The notes beneath the pieces were generated by a model, which saw only the letters and a list, made by a program, of their open reading frames with translations, did not search any database and was not told where the DNA came from. This document shows, in pieces, positions 43,364 through 52,262 of a stretch of 64,000 bases of DNA; the stretch's first letter is position 1; the number at the start of each line of letters is the position of its first letter. Origin of the DNA: an uncultured Clostridium sp. (lineage in GTDB: Bacteria > Bacillota > Clostridia > Lachnospirales > Lachnospiraceae). Made by a program: the position numbers and the translations under genes. The stretch is taken from NCBI GenBank assembly GCA_900549235.1, contig URNT01000007.1:1-64000 (forward strand), read 5' to 3'.

Positions 43364-45592
43364 TTATGACTGCTGTTCCAGTGTCTTCTTATATTGGTTC
43401 GGCGTGATACTGTAGCTCTCCTTAAAGACCTTGATAAAATACTGGGCGGAGCTGTAGCCCAGGCGTTCGGCAGTTTCCTTTACATTATAGCCCTGGGAGA
43501 TCAGCTCCTTTGCCCGTTCCAGCTTGCGGTTTTTAATATAATCGGTATATCCGGTTCCCATCACCTGGCGGAACAGGCGGCTGGCGCTGTTAGGCTGGAT
43601 TTTCAGCTTATCGGCCAGAAGATCCAGAGTAATATCACGTTCCAGATATTCATCCACCAATTCCAGAATCCGGTTCTTCAAATCTTCGTCCACAGACTGG
43701 CGCTTCTGGTTGACCTGCCGGAGGATCATCTCGCAGACAGAGCTGCACCAGGAACGGAAGTCATCGATATTTTCAAGCTTCTTATAATAGGCCCGGATGT
43801 CATAGCCGAATACGCTCCATGTATCCAGCTGGTTCTGCTGCATGGCGCGGTACAGCATGGAAACCAGATCTCTCAGAGTAGACTGACAGTAATCAATGGT
43901 ATAATTTCCGCTTTTAAAAGAGGTGACCAGCATCTCCACCTGAACCTGCAGCTCCAGCAGATTCAGGCTGTTAATGGACCGCTGGACTGCCTCAAACAGC
44001 TTCAAATGGCTTCCATCATTTTTCCGCTGGCTTACATGAAGCTGGTCGTAGGAAAGAATCCGTTTCTCTGTAAAAATATACATATAGCGGTCCGCCTCCA
44101 GAGCAAGCTGAAAGCTGGATGAGATTGCGCCATTTTTTACAGGAACAGGATTTCCGAAAGCAATCCTGTAATTACTGAGGCGGCTGTCCATATCCTTTAT
44201 AAACTCCTCCTGGACCTGATTGAGAGAGTCGCCGTTAAAAGCCAGGACCGCAGCCAGGGACTGAAGGCTTGTAAGGGAAAACAGTACGTCAAAGGATTTG
44301 CAGCCAGGGGGATATTCCTCCTGGAACTCTCCCAGAGGCAGTTTGTCCGCATCTGCCTGAGGCAGGGTAATAAGGGCGGCACAGCAGTATTCTCTGGTCA
44401 GATAAGGCAGGAGAGTGTCGGAAGGAGGCTGTGCACCTTCATTGGCAAGCTCGGCATAGACGGCCTTATGGAGGATCAGCTGATGGGAGCTTTCTGCTGT
44501 TTTATACAGCCTGCGTATCTCTTTTTCCAGCCGGTTCAGCGACCCGTCAAAGCTCTTTTCTGATTCTTCCAGGGGAATGCCCGTTTTCTGTGACAGAAGG
44601 CGGACACGGCTGCTGTAAGCTGTATGATTGGAAAATGAGAGGATCATAAGCATGACCGCGTTAAAAATAATGGACAGCAGGAAATTAAAAAGGAATAAAT
44701 GGTTGATGGAACGGTAATCCTGATAAAATCCATTGCTGTCTACGGCATAATAATAATTCAGGCCGCTGGTGGGGGAGGTATTGTGAAATACCATGTATCC
44801 GTCCAGCTCTTTAGGTCCGCTGTCCCAATCGGGATCAGGCAGGCTGTCCCAGGCAGCGCTGCTGTAAAGCGGTGTATGGTCCCTTGTGGTAATAAGGAGC
44901 TTTCCGGCTGTCTGGTCCAGATAACCGCTGAAGCTCTCAGGACTGATATAGGCGCAGAGAATGGCGTTTCCCTGGCTGAGGCTTCCGATGGGGCTTACAT
45001 AAAGGATGGCGGGCTGGTCAGACAGATACACGTTTCCGGATAGCCAGACGCCGGTTCCGGCTGCCTGTGAAAGCACGTTTTTAAAAGTAGGAAGCCATGG
45101 AAGATACAAATTCAACTGCTGCTCATCCTGGGGAAAATGTACTTTATTAAAATGAGTTACCACTGTATTTGTGTCCTGGTAGTAGATGTCAATTCCAGCC
45201 ACATGAGGATGGCTTTTTGAAATTTTCTGCATCTCCGTAGCCAGAGCCATTATATTTTTTGAGGAGCCCTCAATGGACTGTTCCATGGGCAGAAGAATAG
45301 GAGCATTTTCCTGCAAGGGGGAAAAATAAAGCTGAGGAAGTTTCAGCACTGACTGCATGATCTGCTCGTCAATATTTTTAAATGCCAGGTCTGTCACCTG
45401 AAGGTTATAGGAGATGAAGCTTTCGTGGTAAGCTTTTCCTGCCTTTCGGTGAAAAAAATAGTAGTTAAAGGCGGTGAGCAGAATAAGGCTCAACAGGTTC
45501 AGCCACAGGATCACCGAAACCATAGACAGATGCTGGTTTTTACCGGGGCGATTCCACTTTTTCAATATAAAATCCCTTCTCTCAAATCTCAT
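43364..45592 (-). CDS. Membrane-anchored AraC family sensor-regulator (YtdP-like)
   Basis: A 742-residue protein. Helix at about residues 24-46 (VSVILWLNLLSLILLTAFNY), an extracellular sensor domain of about 250 residues of Cache type, a second helix near 297-318 (FLFNFLLSIIFNAVMLMILS), a cytosolic linker and middle domain, and a C-terminal AraC double HTH (ITLDLLADKLKIQPNSASRL; GYNVKETAERLGYSSAQYFI, KVFKESYSITPNQYKKTL). Proteins of this build sense extracellular saccharides and activate neighbouring LplABC and hydrolase operons. It has its own promoter and lies at the edge of the locus. The ribosome site is weak. Confidence 0.85.
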   Translation of the reverse strand: MRFERRDFILKKWNRPGKNQHLSMVSVILWLNLLSLILLTAFNYYFFHRKAGKAYHESFISYNLQVTDLAFKNIDEQIMQSVLKLPQLYFSPLQENAPILLPMEQSIEGSSKNIMALATEMQKISKSHPHVAGIDIYYQDTNTVVTHFNKVHFPQDEQQLNLYLPWLPTFKNVLSQAAGTGVWLSGNVYLSDQPAILYVSPIGSLSQGNAILCAYISPESFSGYLDQTAGKLLITTRDHTPLYSSAAWDSLPDPDWDSGPKELDGYMVFHNTSPTSGLNYYYAVDSNGFYQDYRSINHLFLFNFLLSIIFNAVMLMILSFSNHTAYSSRVRLLSQKTGIPLEESEKSFDGSLNRLEKEIRRLYKTAESSHQLILHKAVYAELANEGAQPPSDTLLPYLTREYCCAALITLPQADADKLPLGEFQEEYPPGCKSFDVLFSLTSLQSLAAVLAFNGDSLNQVQEEFIKDMDSRLSNYRIAFGNPVPVKNGAISSSFQLALEADRYMYIFTEKRILSYDQLHVSQRKNDGSHLKLFEAVQRSINSLNLLELQVQVEMLVTSFKSGNYTIDYCQSTLRDLVSMLYRAMQQNQLDTWSVFGYDIRAYYKKLENIDDFRSWCSSVCEMILRQVNQKRQSVDEDLKNRILELVDEYLERDITLDLLADKLKIQPNSASRLFRQVMGTGYTDYIKNRKLERAKELISQGYNVKETAERLGYSSAQYFIKVFKESYSITPNQYKKTLEQQS

Positions 45593-45645
45593 ATAAAACC
45601 TGGAGCCAAACGCATCAACACACGATAAACTCCAGGATTATTTTT

Positions 45646-45674
45646 ATTTTAACATAAGGGAAATGGGATTGCAA
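45646..45674 (-). promoter_or_regulatory. Promoter of the AraC gene
   Basis: Minus strand: TTGCAA (45674-45669), 17-base spacer, TAAAAT (45651-45646), 53 bases before the start codon. A CCTGGAG/CTCCAGG pair spans 45598-45635 in the leader. Confidence 0.65.
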
Positions 45675-45739
45675 TGGGATACGAAGGCGGCTGTCAGGGA
45701 AATGACAATACAGAAAGTCAACTTTCTCCCCCAAAACAC

Positions 45740-45767
45740 TTGCAAAATACAAAAAGTCCATTAAAAT
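45740..45767 (+). promoter_or_regulatory. hisS-aspS promoter
   Basis: TTGCAA (45740-45745), 16-base spacer, TAAAAT (45762-45767). The short leader has no T-box motif, unlike many Firmicutes aminoacyl-tRNA synthetase operons. Confidence 0.6.
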
Positions 45768-45826
45768 AGAGATAGCCGTACTGAACAATAGATAAGATTA
45801 AGATAATAAAGGAATGGAGCGCATAT

Positions 45827-47092
45827 ATGGCATTGACAAAAAAGCCGGTTACCGGCATGAAAGACATCACGCCTGCTGAGATGCAGATCCGTGAGTATGT
45901 AATGAACCAGATCAAAGAGACATATAAGAGCTTTGGCTTTTCCCAGATCGATACTCCCTGCGTGGAGCACATTGCCAACCTTACAAGCAAGCAGGGCGGG
46001 GACAATGAAAAGCTGATCTTTAAGATCATGAAGCGGGGCGACAAGCTGAATCTGGACCAGGCTCAGACGGAAAATGACCTGACCGACAGCGGACTCCGCT
46101 ATGACCTGACCCTTCCTCTGTCCCGCTATTATGCCAATAACGCGGCTAATCTCCCGAGCCCCTTCAAGGCCCTTCAGATGGGAAGTGTATGGCGCGCAGA
46201 CCGTCCTCAGAAAGGGCGTTTCCGCCAGTTTGTGCAGTGCGATATTGACATTTTAGGAGATCCTACCTCTTTGGCAGAGATCGAGCTGATCCTGGCTACC
46301 ACCACAGCCCTTGGAAAGATCTGTCCGGACAACGCCTTTACCGTCCGCATCAATGACAGGGGGATCCTTAAGGGAATGGCCCTGTACTGCGGCTTTGCTG
46401 AGGAATCCATGGATCAGGTATTCATTATCCTGGATAAAATGGACAAGATCGGTATGGAAGGCGTGGAAAAAGAGCTGTTAGAGTGCGGACACGCCAAAGA
46501 AAGCGTTGAAAAGTACCTGGAGCTTTTAGGCGGCGCAGGAACCGACGCTGAGAGCGTAAGACGCCTGGGAGCGGTTCTTTCAGAGGTGCTTCCTGAGACT
46601 GTAAGCCAGAACCTGGCCCACATCATGGATACGGTGACAGAGGTTGCGGAAACAGACTTCAAGCTGGAATTTGATCCCACTCTGGTGCGGGGCATGTCCT
46701 ACTATACCGGCACGATTTTCGAAGTTTCCATGGAAGGCTTCGGCGGCTCTGTTGCAGGCGGCGGACGTTATGATAAGATGATTGGAAAGTTCACCGGCAT
46801 GGAAACTCCGGCCTGCGGCTTTTCCATCGGCTTTGAGCGCATTGTAACCATTCTTCTGGACAATGGCTTTACCGTTCCGGGAGCAGCGGAAAAGAAGGCA
46901 TACCTTTTTGAGAAAAATCTGGATGCCGCAGCTCTTGCAGGTGTGATCCGTGAAGCCATGGAGGAGCGGAAAAAGGGCATTCAGGTCCTGGTGGCCCAGA
47001 TGAATAAAAATAAAAAGTTCCAGAAGGAGCAGCTGAATAAAGAAGGTTATACTGAATTTAAGGAGTTCTACAGGGAAGGCCTGAAGAACTAA
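45827..47092 (+). CDS. hisS: Histidyl-tRNA synthetase
   Basis: A 421-residue class II synthetase. Motif 1 region near residue 55; DSGLRYDLTLPLSRYYAN; motif 2 VWRADRPQKGRFRQFVQCDI; histidine-binding block RGMSYYTGTIFEVSMEGFG; motif 3 GFSIGFERIVTILLDN; a short C-terminal anticodon-binding domain (IQVLVAQMNKNKKFQKEQLN). It charges tRNA-His with histidine. It belongs to the shorter HisRS form common in Lachnospiraceae. Followed after 15 bases by aspS. Confidence 0.95.
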   Translation: MALTKKPVTGMKDITPAEMQIREYVMNQIKETYKSFGFSQIDTPCVEHIANLTSKQGGDNEKLIFKIMKRGDKLNLDQAQTENDLTDSGLRYDLTLPLSRYYANNAANLPSPFKALQMGSVWRADRPQKGRFRQFVQCDIDILGDPTSLAEIELILATTTALGKICPDNAFTVRINDRGILKGMALYCGFAEESMDQVFIILDKMDKIGMEGVEKELLECGHAKESVEKYLELLGGAGTDAESVRRLGAVLSEVLPETVSQNLAHIMDTVTEVAETDFKLEFDPTLVRGMSYYTGTIFEVSMEGFGGSVAGGGRYDKMIGKFTGMETPACGFSIGFERIVTILLDNGFTVPGAAEKKAYLFEKNLDAAALAGVIREAMEERKKGIQVLVAQMNKNKKFQKEQLNKEGYTEFKEFYREGLKN

Positions 47093-47107
47093 AAAGGAGA
47101 ATCAAAT

Positions 47108-48907
<1,800 letters not shown>

Positions 48908-48916
48908 AACAGGCAG

Positions 48917-48951
48917 AAAGGCAGGATCCGGAATATGGATTCTGCCTTTTT
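48917..48951 (+). terminator. hisS-aspS terminator
   Basis: AAAGGCAGGATCC (48917-48926 onward) pairs with GGATTCTGCCTTTTT (48937-48951), ending in a T tract. Confidence 0.8.
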
Positions 48952-48978
48952 GAAATACGAAGAAGAAAGGAAGCTGCC

Positions 48979-49551
48979 ATGCATAACATAGACGTGACCA
49001 ACTGCCAGTCCGCCCTGGCCCGCCTGATGGACGGCAATGAGGAATATGTAAATTCAAAGGTAGGAAAGGGGAATATTTCTGAGGAGATCCGGGCCCTGAC
49101 TCATATCTACGGTCAGAAGCCCTATGCTATTGTGATTACCTGCTCCGATTCCAGGGTCATCCCGGAGAAAATCTTTATGGTGGGAATCGGGGAGATTTTT
49201 ACTATCCGGATAGCGGGAAATGTGATCGGAAACTACGAGCTTGGAAGTATTGAATACGCGGCGGAGCATCTGGGGGTCAAGCTGATCCTGGTTATGGGCC
49301 ATACCCGCTGCGGAGCGGTAGAGGCAGCCATCAAAGGCACCGGAGCCGGTTTTGTGAAATATATCACAGATGAAATAAAAGGGGCCATCGGAGATAACAC
49401 AGACCCCATGATCTGCGAGAGACTGAACATAGAGCACAGCATTTCGCAGATCAAACGGAGTCCTCTGATTCAGGATATGATCCGCAATGAGGGTCTGATG
49501 ATCGTGGGCGGGAATTATCATACCCGGTCAGGGGAGGTTGTGTTGTTTTAA
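48979..49551 (+). CDS. Beta-class carbonic anhydrase
   Basis: A 190-residue protein with all zinc ligands and the catalytic pair: Cys55-x-Asp57-x-Arg59 (TCSDSRVIPEKIF), His108 and Cys111 (GHTRCGAVEAA). It interconverts carbon dioxide and bicarbonate in the cytosol. Belongs to the shorter clade with a C-terminal GNYHTRSGEVVLF ending. It has a purine-rich ribosome site (GAAAGGAAG) and lies after the aspS terminator, convergent with eno. Confidence 0.92.
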   Translation: MHNIDVTNCQSALARLMDGNEEYVNSKVGKGNISEEIRALTHIYGQKPYAIVITCSDSRVIPEKIFMVGIGEIFTIRIAGNVIGNYELGSIEYAAEHLGVKLILVMGHTRCGAVEAAIKGTGAGFVKYITDEIKGAIGDNTDPMICERLNIEHSISQIKRSPLIQDMIRNEGLMIVGGNYHTRSGEVVLF

Positions 49552-49572
49552 AACCTGTCCGGTTCTGCCGGA

Positions 49573-50862
49573 TCAGATATGAAACGCCCCCATCCCAGGA
49601 TACACAGCTCCTTCGCCCAGCTCTTCCTCGATCCTTAAAAGCTGGTTATATTTTGCCACCCGTTCACTCCGGCTGGGTGCTCCGGTCTTGATCTGACAGG
49701 TGTTAAGGGCCACAGCCAGGTCGGCGATGGTGGTGTCCTCTGTCTCGCCGGAACGGTGGGAGGAAATGGCAGTATAGCCGGCTTTGTGGGCCATTTTGAT
49801 GGCCTCCAGGGTCTCGGATACGGAGCCGATCTGATTCAGCTTGATCAGAATGGAATTGCCGCAGCCTGAGGAGATTCCCTTTGAAAGCCGCTCAGTATTG
49901 GTGACAAAGAGGTCGTCTCCCACCAGCTGGATCCGGTCTCCCAGCTCCTCGGTCATCATTTTCCATCCCTCCCAGTCCTCCTCATCCAGACCGTCTTCGA
50001 TGGAGCGGATGGGATACTGGTCGCAGAGGGCCTTCCAGTGATCCACCAGCTCTCTTGAGGTAAAATGCCTTCCGCTTTTTGGAAGGATATATTCTCCCTT
50101 TGTGCCGCTTTTCCACTCGCTGGAGGCCGCGTCCATAGCCAGGACAAAATCGGTGCCCGGTTCATAGCCGGCCTTTTTCACTGCCTCCAGGATCACCTGG
50201 ATGGCCTCCTCATCACTTGCCAGATCCGGCGCAAAGCCGCCCTCATCACCTACAGAGGTAGCCAGTCCCCGTTCCTTCAAGATAGAAGCCAGGGCGTGAA
50301 AGACCTCTGTACACCAGCGGAGTCCCTCTTTAAAGCAGCAGGCCCCCACCGGCATAATCATAAATTCCTGGACATCCACCGTATTGGCTGCGTGGGCCCC
50401 GCCGTTTAATATATTCATCATGGGAACCGGAAGGCGGTTTCCGTTTATACCTCCCAGGAACCGGTAAAGAGGAAGCTCAAGGGCCTGTGCCGCCGCCCTG
50501 GCGCAGGCGATGGACACAGCCAGAATGGCATTGGCCCCCAGGTTGGATTTATCCTTTGTGCCGTCGGCGCAGATCATTGCCTTGTCAACGGCGTATATAT
50601 CCGTGGGATCCATTCCCTTAAGGACGTGGCAGATGGTGGTGTTGATATGCTCCACAGCCCTGCTTACGCCTTTGCCTCCAAACCGGCTCTTGTCCCCGTC
50701 CCGAAGCTCCAGAGCCTCAAACTCACCGGTAGAAGCGCCGCTTGGCGCAGCCCCTCTGGCTCTCGTACCGTCATTTAAAAATACCTCCGCCTCCACAGTG
50801 GGATTTCCCCTGGAGTCGATGATCTCCCGTCCGATTACTTTCTCAATTTCAAGATAATTCAT
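49573..50862 (-). CDS. eno: Enolase
   Basis: A protein of 429 residues from ATG 50862 (AAAGGA 7 bases upstream); an open frame extends 60 bases further without a site. N-terminal VIGREIIDSRGNPTVEAEVF; metal ligands and catalytic region in DFVLAMDAASSEW, IRSIEDGLDEEDWEGW and VGDDLFVTNTERLSKG; SILIKLNQIGSVSETLEAI and SHRSGETEDTTIADLAVAL. It turns 2-phosphoglycerate into phosphoenolpyruvate. It stands alone, away from other glycolysis genes, and its promoter carries a palindrome shared with the FeoB-associated gene. Confidence 0.95.
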   Translation of the reverse strand: MNYLEIEKVIGREIIDSRGNPTVEAEVFLNDGTRARGAAPSGASTGEFEALELRDGDKSRFGGKGVSRAVEHINTTICHVLKGMDPTDIYAVDKAMICADGTKDKSNLGANAILAVSIACARAAAQALELPLYRFLGGINGNRLPVPMMNILNGGAHAANTVDVQEFMIMPVGACCFKEGLRWCTEVFHALASILKERGLATSVGDEGGFAPDLASDEEAIQVILEAVKKAGYEPGTDFVLAMDAASSEWKSGTKGEYILPKSGRHFTSRELVDHWKALCDQYPIRSIEDGLDEEDWEGWKMMTEELGDRIQLVGDDLFVTNTERLSKGISSGCGNSILIKLNQIGSVSETLEAIKMAHKAGYTAISSHRSGETEDTTIADLAVALNTCQIKTGAPSRSERVAKYNQLLRIEEELGEGAVYPGMGAFHI

Positions 50863-50914
50863 AGCATTGTCCTTTCCCATGGCAGTCCATGTTCCTGTAA
50901 ATGTATCCGCATAA

Positions 50915-50966
50915 GTTAGCATATACTAACCATAAATATAATAGCAGGTTCTCTACGAAGCTGCAA
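50915..50966 (-). promoter_or_regulatory. eno promoter with DtxR-type palindrome
   Basis: Minus strand: TTGCAG (50966-50961), 17-base spacer, TATTAT (50943-50938), then after 7 bases the palindrome GTTAGTATATGCTAAC (50930-50915), two 5-base arms around 6 bases. The palindrome would cover the transcription start. The same arms, gap and distance occur upstream of the FeoB-associated gene. Confidence 0.7.
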
Positions 50967-51038
50967 GCGGCCCAGTCAGGAATATTTATCATTATATCCG
51001 GGGTTTTGGGGATGTATGCGCGGAATAAAGATTCCCTA

Positions 51039-51067
51039 TTTATAAACTCTCAAAAACCGTGTATAAT
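51039..51067 (+). promoter_or_regulatory. Promoter of the hicB-like gene
   Basis: TATAAT at 51062-51067 with a poor -35 (TTTATA, 51039-51044) at 17 bases. Confidence 0.45.
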
Positions 51068-51099
51068 AAAGCCAGCTTAAAAAATGGAGGAATCACAAT

Positions 51100-51378
51100 A
51101 TGACATTTACCTATCCTGCAGTATTCACCCCTCATAAGGAGGATAAGGGCTATCATGCCGTATTCCCGGATCTGGCCTGCTGTGAGGCTGACGGCCCGGA
51201 TCTGGAGGACGCGGTGGAAAACGCCCGCCACGCCGCCTACAACTGGCTTATGCTTGAGGTGGAGGAGCAGACCTATGACTTTCCCGCCCAGACCCATACG
51301 GAGGATATGGAATTAAAGGAGGGAGAATTTGTAAAATATATTATGGTGTCGATCCATCTGCTGCCGGACAATGATTAG
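51100..51378 (+). CDS. HicB-like protein, no HicA partner
   Basis: A 92-residue protein with the HicB fold: FTYPAVFTPHKEDKGYHAVF, then FPDLACCEADGPDLEDAVEN. HicB proteins are antitoxins with a partial RNase H fold that bind the HicA RNase. There is no hicA on either side and no C-terminal DNA-binding domain is obvious. It has its own promoter and terminator. It may be a solitary HicB-family protein with another role, or the remnant of a toxin-antitoxin pair. Confidence 0.8.
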   Translation: MTFTYPAVFTPHKEDKGYHAVFPDLACCEADGPDLEDAVENARHAAYNWLMLEVEEQTYDFPAQTHTEDMELKEGEFVKYIMVSIHLLPDND

Positions 51379-51385
51379 GATCATG

Positions 51386-51425
51386 GATGCTGCTTTTTTC
51401 GTAATGGAAAAGGCAGCATTTTTTT
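51386..51425 (+). terminator. hicB terminator
   Basis: ATGCTGC-TTTTTT (51387-51399) pairs with GGAAAAGGCAGCAT (51406-51419), followed by seven T. Confidence 0.8.
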
Positions 51426-51468
51426 GTCCGGATGCCGGAATTGGTACTTATTTTTCCAAAATCTGTAC

Positions 51469-51528
51469 TTGACAAATCGCGATATGAGATTATAATGAAT
51501 ATATAAACATATGAACAATTATTCACAT
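51469..51528 (+). promoter_or_regulatory. Promoter and ArsR/SmtB operator of the metal-efflux operon
   Basis: TTGACA (51469-51474), 16-base spacer, TATAAT (51491-51496). The imperfect inverted repeat ATATGAACAATTATTCACAT at 51509-51528 follows, matching the 12-2-12 operators of the SmtB/CzrA type (TGAA-N6-TTCA core). It covers the start of transcription, so the regulator would repress its own operon until metal binds. Confidence 0.8.
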
Positions 51529-51549
51529 GAAATCAAAGGAGGAACTGCC

Positions 51550-51909
51550 ATGGCGATCCATGATGTAGAGTGCTGTGAGGAATGCCAGGTCCATGATGAG
51601 GTAGTGACTGCGGTGAGAAGGGATATGCCGGAGGAGGACCAGCTTTATGATCTGGCGGAGATTTTTAAGGTATTTGGAGATTCCACTAGGATCCGGATTC
51701 TGTATGTGCTGTTTGAGTCAGAGCTGTGTGTCTGCGACATTGCGCAGCTCCTTAATATGACCCAGTCCGCCATCTCTCATCAGCTGAGGATCTTGAAGCA
51801 GAACCGGCTGGTAAAGAGCCGGAGAGAAGGAAAGTCCGTTTATTATTCCCTGGCAGACGGACATGTGAGGACGATTATCGATCAGGGAATGGAGCATATT
51901 TTAGAGTAA
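51550..51909 (+). CDS. CadC-type ArsR/SmtB metal-responsive repressor
   Basis: A protein of 119 residues from ATG 51550 (AAAGGAGG 7 bases upstream). Winged HTH with SELCVCDIAQLLNMTQSAIS and HQLRILKQNRLVKSRREGKS. The ELCVCDI motif gives Cys60 and Cys62, as in CadC (alpha-3N site), and the N-terminal CCEEC adds further thiols; this predicts sensing of Cd, Pb or Zn. The HTH is normal. It is the first gene of a three-gene operon with the HMA protein and the P-type ATPase. Confidence 0.9.
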   Translation: MAIHDVECCEECQVHDEVVTAVRRDMPEEDQLYDLAEIFKVFGDSTRIRILYVLFESELCVCDIAQLLNMTQSAISHQLRILKQNRLVKSRREGKSVYYSLADGHVRTIIDQGMEHILE

Positions 51910-51970
51910 GAAATGCGCCTTCTGACAGGGCATTTCATAGTGTACACCATAAATACAAGGAGGAAGAACT

Positions 51971-52189
51971 ATGAAGAAGAAATTTAAGCTGACAAACCTG
52001 GACTGTGCCAACTGTGCCGCGAAGATGGAGGATGCCATCAAAAAGATTGACGGTGTTTCCGACGCCACAGTGAGCTTTCTCATGCAGAAGCTGACCATTG
52101 ACGCAGATGAGGCAAGGTTTGATGCGATCATGCAGGAAGTGGCAGCTGTGTGCAAAAAGGTAGAGCCGGACTGCGAGATCAACTTCTAG
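51971..52189 (+). CDS. HMA-domain metal-binding protein
   Basis: A 72-residue single ferredoxin-like HMA domain with the metal motif DCANCAAKMEDAI (Cys12, Cys15). In most CadA/ZntA pumps this domain is the N-terminal part of the ATPase; here it is a separate gene and the ATPase lacks it. The Asp before the CxxC (DCxxC) is typical of Zn/Cd/Pb-type domains rather than copper. GGAGG precedes the ATG. Hairpins precede (51910-51936) and follow (52207-52241) the gene, which may set its level relative to the pump. Confidence 0.88.
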   Translation: MKKKFKLTNLDCANCAAKMEDAIKKIDGVSDATVSFLMQKLTIDADEARFDAIMQEVAAVCKKVEPDCEINF

Positions 52190-52206
52190 GGCAAGTTTCA
52201 AACACA

Positions 52207-52241
52207 CTCCGGTCTGTCCGCTGGACAAGGACAGACCGGAG
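52207..52241 (+). other. Perfect 13-bp hairpin between HMA and ATPase genes
   Basis: CTCCGGTCTGTCC (52207-52219) is fully complementary to 52229-52241 with a 9-base loop and no T tract. It probably protects the upstream mRNA or causes partial termination, so more HMA protein than pump is made. Confidence 0.65.
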
Positions 52242-52262
52242 CAAGAAGGAAGGAAACCAGTT

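Noticed and set aside
45593..45826. Possible T-box leader upstream of hisS
   Set aside because: No T-box motif or long structured leader; the promoter at 45740 leaves only about 55 bases of leader.
49555..49575. Terminator between carbonic anhydrase and eno
   Set aside because: Only a 5-base TCCGG/CCGGA stem with no T tract; too weak to list.
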